From Pseudolabrys sp. (GTDB taxonomy: Bacteria > Pseudomonadota > Alphaproteobacteria > Rhizobiales > Xanthobacteraceae): 64,000 nucleotides of DNA. The stretch is taken from the NCBI GenBank assembly GCA_022843325.1, contig JALHNV010000005.1, positions 1 through 64,000 of the forward strand. Reading direction: 5' to 3'. Within the stretch, counting starts at the first letter, position 1; each line of letters begins with the position of its first letter. The notes below the pieces were generated by a model, which saw only the letters and a program-made list of their open reading frames with translations, did no database searches and was not told the origin of the DNA. Of this stretch, positions 8,535 to 18,629 are shown one piece after another. A program made the translations under genes and the position numbers.

Positions 8535-11500
8535 ATGAACGCCTTCGAATTCTTTATTCGTCGGCCGGTCTTCTCGACGGTTCTGAGCCTTGTCATCGTT
8601 CTTTGCGGTATCGTCTCGTACGGCTCACTGACCGTTCGCGAATATCCCAACATCGATCAGCCGGTGGTCAACGTCACCACCGAATATCTCGGCGCCAGTG
8701 CCGAGATCATCGAGAGCCAGGTTTCGCAAATTCTCGAATCCTCCATTGCCGGCATCGCTGGCATCGAGACCATCTCGTCCAACAGCCGCTCCGAGATCAG
8801 CCAGATCACCGTGCGCTTCCGGCTCGGCACCGACGCCGACGTTTCGGCCAGTGACGTTCGCGACCGCGTTGGCCGCGTCCGCAAGCAGCTTCCCGCCGAA
8901 ATTCTCGAGCCGATCATCGCGAAGGTCGAAGCCGACGCGCAGGCGATCATCAATATCGCTTTGACCAGCGACCGTCACAAGGCGATGGAGATATCGGATT
9001 ACGCCGATCGCTATATTCGCGATCAGCTTCAGAACCTGCCGGGCGTATCCGAAGTCCGTATTTTCGGCGAGCGGCGCTATGCGATGCGGATCTGGGTCGA
9101 CCGGGCGCGGCTGGTGGCGCACGATCTGACCGTCCAGGACGTCGAAACGGCGCTGCGCCAGCAGAACGTCGAAGTGCCGTCCGGCCGGATCGAGGGGCTG
9201 GATCGCGAATTTACCGTGTTGTCCCGCACCGGCCTGAAGACGCCGGAGGAGTTCCGCCGTATCGTCGTGAAAGACGTCGACGGCTTCTCGGTGCGCCTCG
9301 GCGATCTGGCGCAGGTTGAGGTCGGCCCGCAGGACGAGCGGCGATCCTCGACCTTTAACGGCGAAACCGCCGTCATTCTTGGCATCGTCAAGCAGGCCAC
9401 CGCCAACCCGCTCGACGTCTCGCTGGCGTTGCGCAGGGTGCTGCCGCAGGTCAACCGCGACCTGCCGGCGGGGATGAGCATCAACCTCAGCTACGACCGC
9501 TCGGTGTTCATCGAGGAGTCGATCAAGGAGGTTTACAAGACCATCGCCGAGGCGGTGGTCCTCGTCGTCATCGTGATTTTCATCTTCCTGCGCACATTCC
9601 GCGCCACCATCGTGCCGCTGGTGACCATCCCGGTGTCACTGATCGGCGGCTTCGCCATCATGGCGGCGCTCGGTTTCTCGATCAATTCGCTGACGCTGCT
9701 CGCGATGGTGCTGGCGATCGGCCTTGTCGTCGACGACGCCATCGTGGTGCTGGAGAACATTCATCGCCATATCGAGGACGGCATGCAGCCGTTGCGCGCG
9801 GCCATTGTCGGCATCCGCGAACTGTCGGGTGCGGTCATCGCCATGACGCTGACGCTGGCCGCCGTTTATGCGCCGGTGGCGTTCTCGCCCGGCCGTACCG
9901 GCAAGCTGTTCGCGGAGTTCGCGCTGACGCTGGCTGGCGCCGTCCTGGTCTCCGGGTTCGTGGCGCTGACGCTCAGTCCGATGATGTGCGCCAAACTGCT
10001 CAAGGCGCACGAGAAACACGGCCGTCTCTACAACATGATGGAGAACGGACTTAACGCGCTGAACCGCGGCTACCGCCGCCTTCTGATCGTCACGCTGAAG
10101 CTGCGTCCGCTCGTGATGCTGGTCACGGTAGGCGTCGCAGCGTCCAGCTACTTCCTGTTCATGGGCCTGAAGTCCGAACTGGCGCCGATCGAGGACCGTG
10201 GCGTTCTGTTCACCACCGGCCTGGCGCCGGAAGGCTCGACGATCGAGTTTACCAATCGCTATTCCGGGCAGATCCAGGCGCTGCTGAAGCAGATACCGGA
10301 AGTGGAGACCTATTTCGTTATTACCGGGTCGCGCGCGGTCAATGAGTTGATCTCGTTCTCGCGCCTCAAGCCCTGGAGCGAGCGCGACCGCAGCCAGATG
10401 CAGATCGCGGCCGAGCTTGCTCCGAAGCTGGCCCAGATCGCCGGCATTCGCGCCTCGGTCAACAACCCGGGCTCGTTCGGACAGAGCCCCCGCGCGCGGC
10501 CGATCGAATTCGTCATCCAGACCGCCGAAGACTACAAAAAACTCGAAGACTACGTGAACCGGGTGATGACGGCGGCGCAGGCCTATCCCGGGTTGACTAA
10601 CGTCGACAGCGATCTCGACCTCAACAAGCCGCAGCTCCAGGTCGACCTCAACCGCGACCGCCTGGCCGACCGCGGCGTCAACGTTCTGACCGTCGGGCAG
10701 ACGCTGGAAACATTGCTGGGCGGCCGCCGGGTGACGCGCTTCATCCAGAACGGCGAACAGTACGACGTGGTGGTGCAGGTTCAGGCCGATGGACGGCGTA
10801 CCCCGGGCGACCTCGCCGATATCTATGTGCGCGGCCGCAACGGTACGATGATCCAGCTCACCAGCATCGTCCGCACCGCTGAAACGGTGGCGCCCAAGGA
10901 GTTGAACCGCTTCAATCAGTTCCGCTCGGCCACCATCTCCGCCAACCTGGCACCGGGCTACGCCCTCGGTGAGGCTCTGGGTGCGCTTGAGAAGATTGCC
11001 GGCGAGGTCCTGCCTGACACCGCGCGCTACGATTATTCGGGCGTGTCGCGCGAATTCAAGGAATCCGGGTCGAGCCTCTATTTCATATTTCTTTTGGCGC
11101 TATGCTTCATCTTCCTGGTGCTGGCGGCGCAGTTCGAAAGCTTCATTGACCCACTGATCATCATGTTCACCGTGCCGCTGTCGATGACGGGGGCGCTTCT
11201 TGCGCTGAATTTGACCGGCACGTCGGTGAATATTTACAGCCAGATCGGGTTGATTACGCTGATCGGTCTGATCACCAAGCACGGCATTCTGATCGTCCAA
11301 TTCGCGAACCAGTTGCAGGGCGAGGGCAAGAGCGTGCGGGAATCGGTGATAGAGGCCGCGTCGCTGCGGCTGCGGCCGATCTTGATGACCACGGGCGCCA
11401 TGGTCGGCGGCGCTGTGCCGCTCGCGATGGCCAATGGCGCCGGCGCCATGGGGCTGAAGTCGGTCGGCTGGGTGATCGTCGGCGGCATGACCTTCGGTAC

Positions 11501-11615
11501 GGTACTGACGCTGTTCGTGGTGCCGACGGCGTATACGCTGCTGGCGCGCGATCGATCGAAATTGCGGGGGCAGGATGAATTGGCGGCCGCCGTGAGCCAT
11601 CAACCTGCAGAGTAG
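8535..11615 (+). CDS. RND multidrug efflux permease (HAE-1 type)
   Basis: A 1026-residue inner-membrane proton antiporter with the AcrB architecture: twelve membrane helices and two large periplasmic loops. The start MNAFEFFIRRPVFSTVLS is typical of the family. The proton-relay Asp pair is present in GLVVDDAIVVLENI (near residue 400) and the partner Lys in LITKHGILIVQFAN (near residue 915). It begins directly after the stop codon of the adaptor gene, so the two are translated from one message. Likely substrates are hydrophobic drugs or solvents, but none is established. Confidence 0.93.
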   Translation: MNAFEFFIRRPVFSTVLSLVIVLCGIVSYGSLTVREYPNIDQPVVNVTTEYLGASAEIIESQVSQILESSIAGIAGIETISSNSRSEISQITVRFRLGTDADVSASDVRDRVGRVRKQLPAEILEPIIAKVEADAQAIINIALTSDRHKAMEISDYADRYIRDQLQNLPGVSEVRIFGERRYAMRIWVDRARLVAHDLTVQDVETALRQQNVEVPSGRIEGLDREFTVLSRTGLKTPEEFRRIVVKDVDGFSVRLGDLAQVEVGPQDERRSSTFNGETAVILGIVKQATANPLDVSLALRRVLPQVNRDLPAGMSINLSYDRSVFIEESIKEVYKTIAEAVVLVVIVIFIFLRTFRATIVPLVTIPVSLIGGFAIMAALGFSINSLTLLAMVLAIGLVVDDAIVVLENIHRHIEDGMQPLRAAIVGIRELSGAVIAMTLTLAAVYAPVAFSPGRTGKLFAEFALTLAGAVLVSGFVALTLSPMMCAKLLKAHEKHGRLYNMMENGLNALNRGYRRLLIVTLKLRPLVMLVTVGVAASSYFLFMGLKSELAPIEDRGVLFTTGLAPEGSTIEFTNRYSGQIQALLKQIPEVETYFVITGSRAVNELISFSRLKPWSERDRSQMQIAAELAPKLAQIAGIRASVNNPGSFGQSPRARPIEFVIQTAEDYKKLEDYVNRVMTAAQAYPGLTNVDSDLDLNKPQLQVDLNRDRLADRGVNVLTVGQTLETLLGGRRVTRFIQNGEQYDVVVQVQADGRRTPGDLADIYVRGRNGTMIQLTSIVRTAETVAPKELNRFNQFRSATISANLAPGYALGEALGALEKIAGEVLPDTARYDYSGVSREFKESGSSLYFIFLLALCFIFLVLAAQFESFIDPLIIMFTVPLSMTGALLALNLTGTSVNIYSQIGLITLIGLITKHGILIVQFANQLQGEGKSVRESVIEAASLRLRPILMTTGAMVGGAVPLAMANGAGAMGLKSVGWVIVGGMTFGTVLTLFVVPTAYTLLARDRSKLRGQDELAAAVSHQPAE

Positions 11616-11636
11616 GCGGGCGCCGCTAACGGTTTG

Positions 11637-11652
11637 TTAACCAGAAATTAAC
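11637..11652. promoter_or_regulatory. CtrA box upstream of the chemoreceptor gene
   Basis: TTAA (11637-11640), seven bases, then TTAAC (11648-11652) match the full CtrA binding consensus TTAA-N7-TTAAC exactly. It lies in the 79-base gap between the RND permease and the chemoreceptor gene, 42 bases before the ATG at 11695. CtrA controls chemotaxis and motility genes in many alphaproteobacteria, which fits the downstream gene. Binding is inferred from sequence. Confidence 0.65.
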
Positions 11653-11694
11653 GGCATAACAACCGCTGATGGAATAATATTGTCATCCCCGTGG

Positions 11695-13179
11695 ATGCCG
11701 GAACATCTGCCGATGTATTTCTCGCTGTCGCTCAGGCGCGCAACCACGCTCGTCGCCCTTGCCGGGCTCCTCGCTTTCGTCGTGAGCTTTTCGGCCTTGA
11801 CGATCTTCGCGCCGGGCTGGATCGCCAGTGTCACGCCGTCTCTTTCCGCCGCCGCTACTCATGCGATCGTCGCCGCCGTTATCGCTCAGGTGGCGATGAG
11901 CGTGGCCGGCGTTGTGATCGTCCGGCACCAGAGCTGGGAGGTGGCGCAGCTGCGAACCGCCATCGACAGCATGCCGCAAGGCCTGTGCATGTTCGATGCC
12001 GCGGAGCGTTTGGTCGTCTGCAATTCGCAGTACTACGATATGTACAAACTGACGCCGGCGGACGTCGCCGCCGGGTCGACGCTGTCCGAGGTTCTGGAAA
12101 AGCGGGTCGCCAAGGGCACATTTTCGCGCGATCCCCAGCAGTACCGCAGGGAATTTCTGTCCTCGGTCGCGGAAGGCCGAACCATGGTGCACGAGGTCAA
12201 GGCCGAGAGCGGCCGGCTTCTGCGCGTCACCAATCATCCGACCGGCAATGGCGGCTGGATCGGTACGCATGAAGATGTCACGGAGCGCCGGCAGGCCGAG
12301 CAGCAACGCGCCACCATGCAATTGCAGGAAGAGCGCCGCGCGGTGATCGACAACGCGATCGCGTCCTTCCGCCGGCGGGCCGAAAACCTCTTGCAGAAGG
12401 TGTCGAACAGCGCCGGGCAGATGCGCACCACCGCGGCCAGCCTGTTCGACGCTTCCGGCCACACCTCGCAGCGTGCCGAACGGGCGGTGAAGACGTCCAA
12501 CGAGGCGTCGAGCAACGTCGAAAGCGCCGCTTCTGCCGCCGACGAACTGTCGAACTCGATTGCGGATATCGCGCAGCGTCTCAGTCACAGCGCCGATGTG
12601 GTGCGATCCACGGTCGGCGAAGCGCAAGCGACATATCGTGATATCGAAGTGCTGGCCGTCGCCGCGCAGAAGATCGGTGACGTCGTCAAGCTGATCCGCA
12701 ACATTGCCGGGCAGACCAATCTGCTGGCGCTCAATGCCACCATTGAGGCGGCCCGCGCCGGCGAAGCCGGTCGCGGTTTCGCCGTGGTCGCGTCGGAAGT
12801 GAAATCGCTCGCCGTCCAGACCGCGAAGGCGACCGAGGATATTTCCAGCCAGATACTGGAAGTGCAGAACTCGACCGACAAGACGGTTGAATCAATCGGG
12901 CGCATCACGCAGCGGATGGGTGAGATCGACACCTACACGTCGGCGGCCGCGGAATCCGTGCGCGAGCAGAACATCGCCACCAGCGAGATTTCGCGCAACG
13001 TCGCCAGCGCAGCCGGCGGCACCAAGCTGGTGGTGTCGGTGCTGGACGAGGTGGCCGGCGCTACCAGCAAGACACAGCAATCGGCGCAAACCGTGCTGGC
13101 GGCGTCGGAATCGGTCGAACAGGCCGCCGCCGATCTGCGCAACGAGGTCGAGAGCTTCCTCAGCGAAGTGGCGGCCTAG
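11695..13179 (+). CDS. Methyl-accepting chemotaxis protein with PAS domain, no HAMP
   Basis: About 494 residues. Two membrane segments near the N-terminus are separated by a very short periplasmic loop. A PAS domain follows (about residues 90-205, [21 protein letters not shown]), then a coiled-coil signalling domain with the conserved hairpin tip [20 protein letters not shown] near residues 340-360. There is no HAMP domain, so sensing is probably cytoplasmic through PAS. The start is uncertain: TTG 11680, ATG 11695 and ATG 11713 are in frame and none has a good ribosome site. A CtrA box precedes it. Its 3' end overlaps the convergent thioesterase gene by 4 bases. Confidence 0.88.
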   Translation: MPEHLPMYFSLSLRRATTLVALAGLLAFVVSFSALTIFAPGWIASVTPSLSAAATHAIVAAVIAQVAMSVAGVVIVRHQSWEVAQLRTAIDSMPQGLCMFDAAERLVVCNSQYYDMYKLTPADVAAGSTLSEVLEKRVAKGTFSRDPQQYRREFLSSVAEGRTMVHEVKAESGRLLRVTNHPTGNGGWIGTHEDVTERRQAEQQRATMQLQEERRAVIDNAIASFRRRAENLLQKVSNSAGQMRTTAASLFDASGHTSQRAERAVKTSNEASSNVESAASAADELSNSIADIAQRLSHSADVVRSTVGEAQATYRDIEVLAVAAQKIGDVVKLIRNIAGQTNLLALNATIEAARAGEAGRGFAVVASEVKSLAVQTAKATEDISSQILEVQNSTDKTVESIGRITQRMGEIDTYTSAAAESVREQNIATSEISRNVASAAGGTKLVVSVLDEVAGATSKTQQSAQTVLAASESVEQAAADLRNEVESFLSEVAA

Positions 13180-13589
13180 GCCTTTTTCTCGCGCGTCATC
13201 ACCAGTTGCGTCTGCGTCACCAGCGCGCACAGTTTGCCGTCGCCGCGGGTGATGCGCGTCTGCCAGACCATGGTGGTGCGGCCGCGGTGCAGTGGGGTGC
13301 ATTCGGCGCGGGCGGTGTCGCCAATCGGGATGGCGGCAAAGAAATTGGTCTTGCTTTCGATCGTGGTCGTCGACTGGCCGGGCTTGAGGTTGGCCGAGGT
13401 CGCGGTGCCGCCCAGATTGTCGGCCAGCGCCATGATGGCGCCGCCGTGCATGATATCGAAACGGTTGTTGAGATCGCCGCGCATCGGCAGTTCGGCCGTG
13501 ACGCGGTCGGCGGAGACATGCAGGATCTTGATGCCGAGAAATTCGGCAAAGGCCGGCTGCTTGAATGCCAGTTCGTTGGTCTCGTTCAT
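13176..13589 (-). CDS. PaaI-family hotdog-fold thioesterase
   Basis: A 137-residue hotdog-fold protein of the PaaI/YdiI type, which hydrolyses acyl- or aryl-CoA thioesters. The signature [17 protein letters not shown], with the helix that carries the catalytic acidic residue, lies at about residues 48-64, and [14 protein letters not shown] follows. It is the downstream gene of a leftward pair with the hydrolase 22 bases away, probably one operon. Its stop overlaps the convergent chemoreceptor gene by 4 bases. The substrate is not known. Confidence 0.85.
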   Translation of the reverse strand: MNETNELAFKQPAFAEFLGIKILHVSADRVTAELPMRGDLNNRFDIMHGGAIMALADNLGGTATSANLKPGQSTTTIESKTNFFAAIPIGDTARAECTPLHRGRTTMVWQTRITRGDGKLCALVTQTQLVMTREKKA

Positions 13590-13611
13590 GTCGGGTCTTC
13601 CAGCTTGAATG

Positions 13612-14226
13612 TCAGGTCAGGGTTTCGAGCCACTGCGCGGTCAGCGCGAGGTCCTGGTGGGTGAGGCCGTGGCCGGCCGGAACCACGGTATGAGTGACGG
13701 CCGCACCGGCTTCGCCGAGCACGGCGGCGAGCCGCGCGTGCGAAGCGGCCGGCACCATCGGGTCGGCGGCGCCGGAAAGCAAGAGCACGGGGGTATCGTT
13801 CAGGTCGGGCAGGTCGGCAGGCTCGAACGGCAGCATGGCACGGATCAGCGCGGCGCCGGACAGCACGCCGGGCTGCGTCAGCAGCAGCGAGGCGGCGATA
13901 TTGGCTCCATTGGAAAAGCCCAGCGCAACCGGCGCGGTCAGTCCATACGCCGCGCGCGCGGCAGCGATGAAGCCGGCGAGCTCCTGCGTGCGCATCTTCA
14001 GGTCGTCGAGGTCGAATACCCCTTCCGCCAACCGCCGGAAGAAGCGCGGCATGCCGTGCTCGAGAACTTTGCCGCGCGGCGACAGCAAAGCGGCGCCCGG
14101 CGCCACTTGCTGGCCGATGGGCAGAAGGTCGTTCTCGTCGCCGCCGGTACCGTGCAGCAGCAGCAAAGGCGGCAGGCCTTCCTGCGTGGCCGGGACGAAG
14201 CGATGAATGAAGCCGAGGTCGGTCAT
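13612..14226 (-). CDS. Alpha/beta hydrolase (carboxylesterase/phospholipase family)
   Basis: A 204-residue serine hydrolase of the YpfH-like esterase family. The oxyanion-hole strand is LLLLHGTGGDENDL, the nucleophile elbow is GFSNGAN, the acid is in SGAADPMV and the catalytic His in AGHGLTHQDL, so the triad is complete. I prefer the ATG at 14226 (MTDLGFIHRFVP); an ATG at 14280 would add 18 residues unlike the family. It precedes the thioesterase gene in the same direction and is probably co-transcribed with it. Confidence 0.85.
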   Translation of the reverse strand: MTDLGFIHRFVPATQEGLPPLLLLHGTGGDENDLLPIGQQVAPGAALLSPRGKVLEHGMPRFFRRLAEGVFDLDDLKMRTQELAGFIAAARAAYGLTAPVALGFSNGANIAASLLLTQPGVLSGAALIRAMLPFEPADLPDLNDTPVLLLSGAADPMVPAASHARLAAVLGEAGAAVTHTVVPAGHGLTHQDLALTAQWLETLT

Positions 14227-14297
14227 GATGGGCAGATCCAAAAGATGAAGGCGCGGACCATGGGCCCGCGCCCTCATCATACACAGACTTCGCCGGA

Positions 14298-14957
14298 TTA
14301 CTTCGGCTGCGGTGCGATCCGGATATAGGGTTTCGGCTGCTTGTAGCCACCGGGATAAAGCGTCTTGGCTTCGTCGTCGGTGATTGCGCCGGTGAGGATG
14401 ACGTCCTCGCCCTGTTTCCAGTTCGCCGGGGTGGCGACGCGATGCTTGGCGGTGAGCTGAAGCGAGTCCAGCACGCGCAGGATTTCATCGAAATTTCGGC
14501 CGGTCGTCATCGGATAGACCAGGATCAACTTGATCTTCTTGTCCGGACCGATGATGAAGACGTTGCGCACGGTCTGGTTGTCGGCCGGCGTACGGCTTTC
14601 CGCAGTGCCCTCGGTCGATGCCGGCAGCATGCCCCAGGCCTTGGCGATCTTCAGGTCGGTGTCGCCGATCATCGGATAGTTCGGCGCAAAGCCGACGACG
14701 TCCTTGATGTCGACCGCCCACTTGGTGTGGTTCGCCACGGGATCGACCGACAGGCCGATGATCTTGGCGTTGCGCTTGTCGAATTCCGGCTTCAGGCGCG
14801 CCATGGTGCCGAGCTCGGTGGTGCAGATCGGGGTGAAATCCTTCGGGTGCGAAAACAGCACGCCCCAGGAATTGCCCAGCCACTCGTGAAAGCGGATTTT
14901 GCCTTCGGTGGTTTCAGCTTCGAAGTCGGGCGCCGTGTCGCCAATGGCCAGTGTCAT
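14298..14957 (-). CDS. 1-Cys peroxiredoxin (Prx6 type)
   Basis: A 219-residue peroxiredoxin that reduces hydrogen peroxide and organic hydroperoxides in the cytoplasm. The peroxidatic Cys is in HPKDFTPICTTELG (about residue 46), with a Thr three residues before it. The length and the C-terminal extension (TLYPGGYKQPKPYIR) mark the Prx6 subgroup. The ATG at 14957 has GGAG upstream; an in-frame ATG at 15038 lies in the promoter region. It diverges from the MgtC-family gene across a 228-base gap. No OxyR-type site was recognised there. Confidence 0.92.
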   Translation of the reverse strand: MTLAIGDTAPDFEAETTEGKIRFHEWLGNSWGVLFSHPKDFTPICTTELGTMARLKPEFDKRNAKIIGLSVDPVANHTKWAVDIKDVVGFAPNYPMIGDTDLKIAKAWGMLPASTEGTAESRTPADNQTVRNVFIIGPDKKIKLILVYPMTTGRNFDEILRVLDSLQLTAKHRVATPANWKQGEDVILTGAITDDEAKTLYPGGYKQPKPYIRIAPQPK

Positions 14958-15185
14958 GTGAAATCTCCAGTGGGTCGCTGTTCGGGTCGTGCTGTATATA
15001 GGGCCGTGTTCCATGCCCCGGAATGGGCCTTGCCGCAAAGAGTAAGCATTGCGCGGCTTTTTAACTTTGACAGGACAGGGCTTTCATCGGTTGCCCCCCT
15101 AAAGGAATAAAATTCTCAGCATCCGGACACTTGCCCCGGTTCGTGCGTTGCGCCTCAGGTTTCCCTGATCGGAGTTGGCTTGTTG

Positions 15186-16475
15186 ATGGATCTCGACGAC
15201 ATTCTGACGCGGTTCGCGGTGGCCTTGGGCATTGGCTTGCTCATCGGCCTAGAGCGCGGCTGGACGACGCGTGAGGCTGTCCCGGGAAGCCGCGCCGCCG
15301 GTATCCGCACGTTTTCGTTGTACGGCCTGCTCGGCGGCATCGTTGCTGCGCTGGCGCAAGCGGTCGGCTCGCCCGTCGGCGCCGGGCTGATATTGGGCCT
15401 CGGCTTCGTCGTCTATGCCGTCATCGTCGCGCTGTTCGAGCGCGAAGCGAACCGCGCGGCAGAGAACTATTCCGCTACCACGACCGTGGCGGCGCTGCTC
15501 ACTTTCGCGCTGGCGGCCTATGCGGTGGTCGGCGACATGCGCGCTGCCGGCGCGGCGGCGGTGGCAGTCGCCGCAATTCTTGCTGCGCGCGAGAACATCC
15601 ATCAACTGGTCGAGCGGATCACATGGCCTGAATTGCGCTCGACGCTGGTGCTGCTGGCGATGTCGGTGATCGTACTGCCGATCGTTCCGGACACGCCGAT
15701 CGGTCCCGGCGATGGCGTCAACCCCCGCGGGGTCTGGCTGATCGCGGTGGTGCTCGCCGGTGTGTCGTTCCTCGGCTACGGCGCGGTAAAGATGTTCGGC
15801 GCCGAACGCGGCCTGTTGCTGGGCGCCCTGGCCGGCGGCCTGGTGTCATCGACCGCGGTCACCATGATGAGCGCCAAACGCGCGGCCGCGGGGGAGGCGA
15901 CGCCGACGCTGCTCGCCGCGGGCGTGTCGATCGCGTCCGCGATCTCCTTTATGCGGGTGATGGCCGTTGTCGCTGCCCTGAACCCGGCTTTGCTGGTCTG
16001 GCTCGTGCCGGCGCTGGGCGCGGCAGCCCTGATCGCGGTGGCTCACGCCGCTTACGGATTTCTCCGCGCCGGCAAGCAGAAGAAGCGGACGCCGGCTGGC
16101 GAGTTCAGCAACCCGTTCAGCTTCTGGCCGGTGGTCGGCTTTGCGGTGTTCCTCGGCGTTGTGATCCTGGCGGGCCGCTACATCGGCGAGACCTTCGGGG
16201 CCCAGGGTGCGCTGATCGGCGCCGCCGGCCTCGGACTGGCTGATGTCGACGCCGTCACTGTGTCGATGTCGCGGCTGGCGCCATCGCCGTTGAGTGAATG
16301 GGCGGCCAGCGCCGCCATTCTGGTGGCGGTGCTCACCAACATGACCAGCAAACTGGCCATTGCCGCCTCGGTTGGCCGGGGCGCGTTCGCCGCCCAGGTC
16401 GCTGCGGTCACCGCCGGTTGTTTTATCGCCGGCGGGCTGGCGCTGTGGGCGGCGTCGATGATTGGGTCCACCTGA
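15186..16475 (+). CDS. MgtC/SapB-DUF4010 membrane protein
   Basis: A 429-residue integral membrane protein. The N-terminal third is an MgtC/SapB domain (ALGIGLLIGLERGW and GIRTFSLYGLLGG), and the remainder is a DUF4010 domain with many hydrophobic helices. MgtC proteins modulate magnesium homeostasis and ATP synthase or virulence in pathogens; the role of the DUF4010 fusion is unknown. The start is ATG 15186 or an in-frame TTG at 15180, which is closer to the GGAG at 15171. The downstream carboxylase gene follows after 69 bases. Confidence 0.85.
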   Translation: MDLDDILTRFAVALGIGLLIGLERGWTTREAVPGSRAAGIRTFSLYGLLGGIVAALAQAVGSPVGAGLILGLGFVVYAVIVALFEREANRAAENYSATTTVAALLTFALAAYAVVGDMRAAGAAAVAVAAILAARENIHQLVERITWPELRSTLVLLAMSVIVLPIVPDTPIGPGDGVNPRGVWLIAVVLAGVSFLGYGAVKMFGAERGLLLGALAGGLVSSTAVTMMSAKRAAAGEATPTLLAAGVSIASAISFMRVMAVVAALNPALLVWLVPALGAAALIAVAHAAYGFLRAGKQKKRTPAGEFSNPFSFWPVVGFAVFLGVVILAGRYIGETFGAQGALIGAAGLGLADVDAVTVSMSRLAPSPLSEWAASAAILVAVLTNMTSKLAIAASVGRGAFAAQVAAVTAGCFIAGGLALWAASMIGST

Positions 16476-16544
16476 GGTTATTGACATTTTCGCTGCAACG
16501 CCGCAAAGCGGAAGAAGCCGGTCTCTGGGGTGCTTAGCGCGCGC

Positions 16545-18554
16545 ATGTTCAAGCGTATCCTGATTGCTAATCGCGGCGAGATCGCCTGCAGGGTCATCAA
16601 ATCCGCACGCAAAATGGGGATCGAGACCGTCGCCGTCTATTCCGACGCCGACAAGGACGCCCTGCATGTGGAAATGGCCGACACCGCCATCCACATCGGC
16701 CCGCCGGAAGCCGCCAAAAGCTACCTGGTCATCGACAAGATCGTCGCCGCCTGCCAGGCGAGCGGCGCCGAGGCGGTGCACCCCGGTTACGGCTTCCTGT
16801 CCGAGCGCGAGGCTTTCCCGCTGGCCTTGGAAGCCGCCGGCATCGTTTTCATAGGGCCGAACCCCAAGGCCATCGCCGCCATGGGCGACAAGATCGAGTC
16901 CAAGAAGGCCGCCGCGGCGGCCAAAGTCTCGACCGTGCCGGGCCATCTCGGCGTCATCGCCGACGAAAAAGAGGCGGTGAAGATCGCCAACGACATCGGC
17001 TATCCGGTGATGATCAAGGCCAGCGCCGGCGGCGGCGGCAAAGGCATGCGCATCGCCTGGTCGGAATCGGAAGTGGCGGAAGGTTTCGCCCGCTCGAAGT
17101 CCGAGGCCAAATCGTCGTTCGGCGACGACCGCATGTTCATCGAGAAATTCATCGTCGATCCGCGTCACATCGAAATCCAGTTGATCGGCGACAAGCACGG
17201 CAATGTCGTCTATCTCGGCGAGCGCGAATGCTCGATCCAGCGCCGCAATCAGAAAGTCATCGAAGAAGCGCCGAGCCCGCTGCTCGACGAGGCGACTCGC
17301 CGCAAGATGGGCGAGCAGTCGGTCGCGCTGGCGAAAGCCGTCGGCTATGACAGCGCCGGCACCGTCGAGTTCGTCGCCGGACAGGACAAGAGCTTCTTCT
17401 TCCTGGAAATGAACACGCGGCTGCAGGTCGAACATCCGGTGACCGAACTGATCACCGGCGTCGACCTCGTCGAGCAGATGATCCGCAGCGCCGCCGGCGA
17501 AAAGCTGTCGATCAAGCAGAGCGACGTGACGTTGACGGGATGGGCGGTGGAGAGCCGCGTCTATGCCGAGGATCCGTACCGCAATTTCCTGCCGTCGACC
17601 GGCCGGCTGACGCGCTACCGGCCGCCGCAGGAGCGTACCGCCGGCGGCATCACCGTCCGCAACGATACGGGCGTCTACGAAGGCGGCGAGATTTCGCTCT
17701 ATTACGACCCGATGATCGCCAAGCTGGTGACGCACGGTCCGACCCGCGCCGAGGCGATCGAGGCGCAGGCCGAGGCGCTCGATGCCTTTGTGGTCGATGG
17801 CATCCGCCACAACGTGCCGTTCCTGTCGGCCCTGATGGCGCATCCGCGCTGGCAGTCCGGCAAGCTGTCGACCGGCTTCATCGCCGAGGAATTTCCCGAA
17901 GGCTTCGCCGCCATCAAACCCAATGGCGAACGCGCCGAGGTGCTGGCGGCGGTCGCAGCCGCGATCGACCACGTGCTGGGCGAGCGCAAGCGCCAGATAT
18001 CGGGGCAGATGACCGGGCGCACGGTCAAGCGCGACAGCGAACGCGCGGTCTGGCTCGGCGACACCGAATACAAGCTCGAGGTGCTGCGCGAGAACGGCAC
18101 CATCATGGTGCGTTTTCCGGGCGAGGGCAAAGCCGGGCTCCGGCATGTCGCCAGCGACTGGAAGCCGGGCGATCCCCTGTGGACCGGCAGTATCAACAGC
18201 AAGCCGGTGGCGGTGCAGGTCCGCAGCATCCCGAACGGTTTTGCGCTGTCCTATCGCGGCGTCGAGGCCAAGGCCTATGCCTATACCGCGAGCGAAGCGG
18301 CCTATGCCCGGCTGATGCCGGTCAAGCAGGCGGCCAATACCGCCAAGTTCGTGCTGTGCCCGATGCCCGGCCTGGTCATGTCGATCGCGGTCAAGGAAGG
18401 CCAGGAGGTCAAGGCGGGCGAGACCGTGGCGGTGGTCGAGGCCATGAAGATGGAAAACGTGCTGCGCGCCGAGATCGACGGCACGGTCAAGAAAATCAAC
18501 GCCAAGCCGGGCGACAGCCTCGCGGTCGACGCGGTTATCATCGAATTCGCCTGA
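16545..18554 (+). CDS. pccA: Acyl-CoA carboxylase biotin-containing alpha subunit (propionyl-CoA type)
   Basis: A 669-residue alpha subunit with, in order, biotin carboxylase N-terminal domain (MFKRILIANRGEIACRV), ATP-grasp (KASAGGGGKGMRI), biotin-carboxylase C-terminal domain with the catalytic EMNTRLQVEHPVTE, a BT linker and a C-terminal biotinyl domain with VEAMKMEN. It carboxylates biotin and passes it to a beta subunit to convert propionyl-CoA to methylmalonyl-CoA. The propionyl assignment is by resemblance; no beta subunit is adjacent. A second, different alpha subunit (methylcrotonyl type) lies at 59366. The start is ATG 16545, not GTG 16530. Confidence 0.85.
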   Translation: MFKRILIANRGEIACRVIKSARKMGIETVAVYSDADKDALHVEMADTAIHIGPPEAAKSYLVIDKIVAACQASGAEAVHPGYGFLSEREAFPLALEAAGIVFIGPNPKAIAAMGDKIESKKAAAAAKVSTVPGHLGVIADEKEAVKIANDIGYPVMIKASAGGGGKGMRIAWSESEVAEGFARSKSEAKSSFGDDRMFIEKFIVDPRHIEIQLIGDKHGNVVYLGERECSIQRRNQKVIEEAPSPLLDEATRRKMGEQSVALAKAVGYDSAGTVEFVAGQDKSFFFLEMNTRLQVEHPVTELITGVDLVEQMIRSAAGEKLSIKQSDVTLTGWAVESRVYAEDPYRNFLPSTGRLTRYRPPQERTAGGITVRNDTGVYEGGEISLYYDPMIAKLVTHGPTRAEAIEAQAEALDAFVVDGIRHNVPFLSALMAHPRWQSGKLSTGFIAEEFPEGFAAIKPNGERAEVLAAVAAAIDHVLGERKRQISGQMTGRTVKRDSERAVWLGDTEYKLEVLRENGTIMVRFPGEGKAGLRHVASDWKPGDPLWTGSINSKPVAVQVRSIPNGFALSYRGVEAKAYAYTASEAAYARLMPVKQAANTAKFVLCPMPGLVMSIAVKEGQEVKAGETVAVVEAMKMENVLRAEIDGTVKKINAKPGDSLAVDAVIIEFA

Positions 18555-18576
18555 GGGTTTTCTCCCTGTTCCAGCA

Positions 18577-18601
18577 GGAACTGGCAGGGGTCCCGTGCGT
18601 T
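18577..18601 (+). promoter_or_regulatory. EcfG-type general-stress promoter
   Basis: GGAAC (18577-18581), 16 bases, then CGTT (18598-18601) match the sigma-EcfG consensus of alphaproteobacteria exactly. It ends 28 bases before the ATG of the SDR gene at 18630. Expression would depend on the PhyR/NepR/EcfG cascade. Confidence 0.7.
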
Positions 18602-18629
18602 CGCTTTCCGAGACCAACGGAGAAGCGAC

